Part shown: in pieces, positions 62,065 through 64,000 of the stretch
Numbering within the stretch: position 1 is the stretch's first letter
Layout of the letters: each line of letters opens with the position of its first letter
Source: JBCCDY01 sp039030555
GTDB lineage: Bacteria > Bacteroidota > Bacteroidia > Cytophagales > Cyclobacteriaceae
Reading direction: 5' to 3'
Length of the DNA: 64,000 nt
Assembly (NCBI GenBank): GCA_039030555.1
Contig: JBCCDY010000004.1
Span: 186,001-250,000 of the forward strand
Program-made: the position numbers and the translations under genes
The notes under the pieces: model-generated
The model's input: the letters and a program-made list of their open reading frames with translations, nothing else
Database searches by the model: none
What the model was told of the DNA's origin: nothing

Positions 62065-64000
62065 ATGACACGAACGATTTTTTTATCTCTTTCTTTCGTT
62101 CTTGGAATTTGCCTCAATTTTCATGCTCAAAATAGCTATCAGGATAGCCTGGAAACTAAAATATTATTGGTAAATGATTCCGCGAAAATGGTCATTTACC
62201 CACTTCTTATAGACAGCTATCTTCAGAGTAGTTATTTTGAAGACGCTGATCGAAATGCCAATAAGTTCCTCAAACTCACTGAAGAACAGGGTGAGGTAAG
62301 ACAGAGGGTTGAAGCTCTCAAGCTTTCGGGAGTATCCAAGCAAGAGCTACTTTCCGATCACGAACAATCCTTAGAGCTTTTACTTCAAGCTCTAAAGCTA
62401 TCCGAGAATAATGGATTTAAATCTATGGAGGTTGAGGTACTCATCAGCATTGGTGATATTTTTCTGGACATCAACAATAATTATCAGACACTGGACTATT
62501 TATTAAAGGCAGACTCTAAAGCAGAAAAAATCAAGAATAGCGACCTCATTTCAAAATCCAAATTTAAAATCTCAGAGACCTATCTTCAACTGAATGAATT
62601 CAGTAGAGCCTTTGAATACATAAGCGAGGGATGTTCAGTGCTGCGATCCTCAAGTCAAAAGCAGGACAATCTTAGATGTCTGTCACTTAAGAGTAAATAT
62701 TTTGAAATGGTTGGTGATTATGAAAGTGCCATTGAAGCCATCGATCTAGCTATTAACAACACAAAAGAAGGAACCCAGGATTATGCATTATTTAACCTGA
62801 AAAAGGGAAATGTTCTAAAGATCCAAAAGCAGTACTCCAACTCGCTCCAGTATTTCGAAGCTGCATTAACGTTTTATGAAAAAGAACAGAAAGTCGAATA
62901 TCTATCAAGGTGTAATCTATCGTACGGGGATGCTTTAATGAAACTAGAGCAATATGATTCAGCTTACGAGATATTATCTAAGGGATTACGTTTTGCCATT
63001 GAAATAAACTCCAAGGAATTGATTCTCGATGGCTACGAAAAGTTATATCAATACTACTTAGCCATTGAAGATTTCGACAATGCTGAGGAGTATAAAAACC
63101 TATTTATTGAAATCAGCGAATTCATTAATACGGAAAAAACGGAGCAAAAAATTGGAGAACTTCAAACACAGTACGAAGTCGGAAAAAAGGAGCAAGAGAT
63201 CCAGGTACTGGAAAGAAATAAGGAGATCCAGCAGCTTACCATAGAAAAACAGAAAAACCGACAGTTTATTCTTCTAATGAGCCTGGGGCTCCTTCTGGTT
63301 TTAATTTTAGCGGGATCACTTCTATACAGGTCGAAGAGGAGAAGTAACAAAATGCTGAAGCTTGCAAATGAGCAGGTGGAAAAACAAAATGAGGAATTGA
63401 AAGAACTCAATGCAACTAAAGATAAATTCTTCTCCATTATTGGGCATGATTTAAAAGGCCCTCTCAACTCATTAACCTCATTTTCCAACCTTTTAGTAAA
63501 TCATTCGGGAAGTCTTTCCCCTGATGAAATAAAAATGCTTGCAACAGATCTTGATAAGTCGATTAAAAATCTATTTAGCCTACTGGATAACTTATTGAAT
63601 TGGGCTCGTTCGCAATCTGGCAGAATAGAGCTTGAGTCAAAAAGGCTGGATCTAAAGGAACTGGTAGATTCCAATATTTCACTTCTCCAAAGGATAGCAG
63701 AGAATAAATCGATTGAAATTGTGAATAAGATTGATCTGGCAGAATGCTTCGCAGATGAAAACACAATAAATACGGTCATCAGAAATTTACTTTCCAATGC
63801 TTTGAAATTTACCGAAGAAAAAGGTAAAGTATATTTTACGAAATCTGAAACTGATGGAATGATATCCATTCATATTTCAGATAATGGAGTAGGAATGACA
63901 AAAGATCAAATAGATAAATTATTCCAGATCGGAGAGAAGCAATCCACTTTAGGCACTTCCAAGGAAAAAGGAACTGGCCTTGGTCTTATTCTTTGCAAAG
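62065..64000 (+). CDS. TPR sensor histidine kinase, 3' end outside window
   Basis: The frame is open from the ATG at 62065 to the right edge, 645 codons. Signal peptide (MTRTIFLSLSFVLGICLNFHA), several TPR-like repeats (about 30-360), a coiled segment, a membrane helix (about 405-425), then DHp with the phospho-acceptor His in FFSIIGHDLKGPLNSL (codon 63445-63447) and an HATPase part: NLLSNALKF, DNGVGM and GTGLGLI. It therefore senses through a periplasmic TPR domain. Any receiver domain or partner regulator lies beyond the window. Confidence 0.94.
   Translation, partial: MTRTIFLSLSFVLGICLNFHAQNSYQDSLETKILLVNDSAKMVIYPLLIDSYLQSSYFEDADRNANKFLKLTEEQGEVRQRVEALKLSGVSKQELLSDHEQSLELLLQALKLSENNGFKSMEVEVLISIGDIFLDINNNYQTLDYLLKADSKAEKIKNSDLISKSKFKISETYLQLNEFSRAFEYISEGCSVLRSSSQKQDNLRCLSLKSKYFEMVGDYESAIEAIDLAINNTKEGTQDYALFNLKKGNVLKIQKQYSNSLQYFEAALTFYEKEQKVEYLSRCNLSYGDALMKLEQYDSAYEILSKGLRFAIEINSKELILDGYEKLYQYYLAIEDFDNAEEYKNLFIEISEFINTEKTEQKIGELQTQYEVGKKEQEIQVLERNKEIQQLTIEKQKNRQFILLMSLGLLLVLILAGSLLYRSKRRSNKMLKLANEQVEKQNEELKELNATKDKFFSIIGHDLKGPLNSLTSFSNLLVNHSGSLSPDEIKMLATDLDKSIKNLFSLLDNLLNWARSQSGRIELESKRLDLKELVDSNISLLQRIAENKSIEIVNKIDLAECFADENTINTVIRNLLSNALKFTEEKGKVYFTKSETDGMISIHISDNGVGMTKDQIDKLFQIGEKQSTLGTSKEKGTGLGLILCK

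Noticed and set aside
1..64000. CRISPR array
   Set aside because: No stretch of regularly spaced identical 25-40 bp repeats was found; repeats seen are dispersed or simple palindromes.

Overview
The window looks like chromosomal DNA of a marine-type Bacteroidetes bacterium, most likely Cytophagales-like. The signs are two secreted proteins with type IX secretion (T9SS) C-terminal sorting domains, a SusC-like carboxypeptidase-regulatory/DUF5686 outer-membrane protein, many AraC regulators, AT-rich leaders without clear Shine-Dalgarno sequences, and several family-level matches typical of that phylum. Genus cannot be fixed from the sequence alone.

Region 1 (1-8.3 kb): the 3' part of an oxidosqualene cyclase, then a polyprenyl diphosphate synthase and isopentenyl-diphosphate isomerase, closely packed as a triterpenoid/sterol supply operon. 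Next come a DoxX-like protein, the overlapping pta-ackA pair with a coupled 87-aa ORF, and a REP-associated tyrosine transposase (RAYT) between inverted REP-like palindromes. Region 2 (8.4-12.7 kb): a two-gene translesion cassette, dinB plus a short dnaE, behind two tandem ACTAA/TTAGT palindromes. Region 3 (12.7-25.9 kb): mostly ordinary genes, namely an EEP-family protein, a small lipoprotein/membrane protein pair, a Crp/Fnr regulator, SRPBCC protein, FAD monooxygenase, tRNA-Lys, a TPR/SH3 protein, an SDR, the DUF5686 protein, a large T9SS type B protein and rlmD.

Region 4 (25.9-46.7 kb) is an accessory, plastic region. It has four AraC regulators, each next to small membrane proteins (DoxX, SMR, DUF6010, DUF3817) or SDR oxidoreductases. 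It also holds an alkylation-repair operon (ada-alkA fusion plus ogt), a MarR regulator divergent from a class C beta-lactamase-fold protein with two perfect palindromic operators between them, a class III nucleotide cyclase, and an SDR carrying a signal peptide. Three copies of a roughly 220-bp intergenic repeat lie here in the same orientation. They share hairpins, one with a compensatory base change. A tyrosine-integrase remnant and a decayed PIN-toxin locus also lie here.

Region 5 (46.7-64 kb): a GH2-type glycosidase, a nucleotidyltransferase, a frameshifted IS1-family element, then housekeeping genes (thiL, methylmalonyl-CoA epimerase, HesB/IscA-type protein, S8 protease, ppa, a disulfide oxidoreductase, greA, HIT), a VapBC-like pair, a T9SS type A protein whose sorting domain is cut by an in-frame TAG, and a TPR sensor histidine kinase running off the right edge.

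The strongest leads are the cycloartenol-type active-site signature of the cyclase, the three-copy structured repeat, the operator-like palindromes of the dinB-dnaE cassette, the exported SDR cluster with a shared promoter element, and the MarR double operator.
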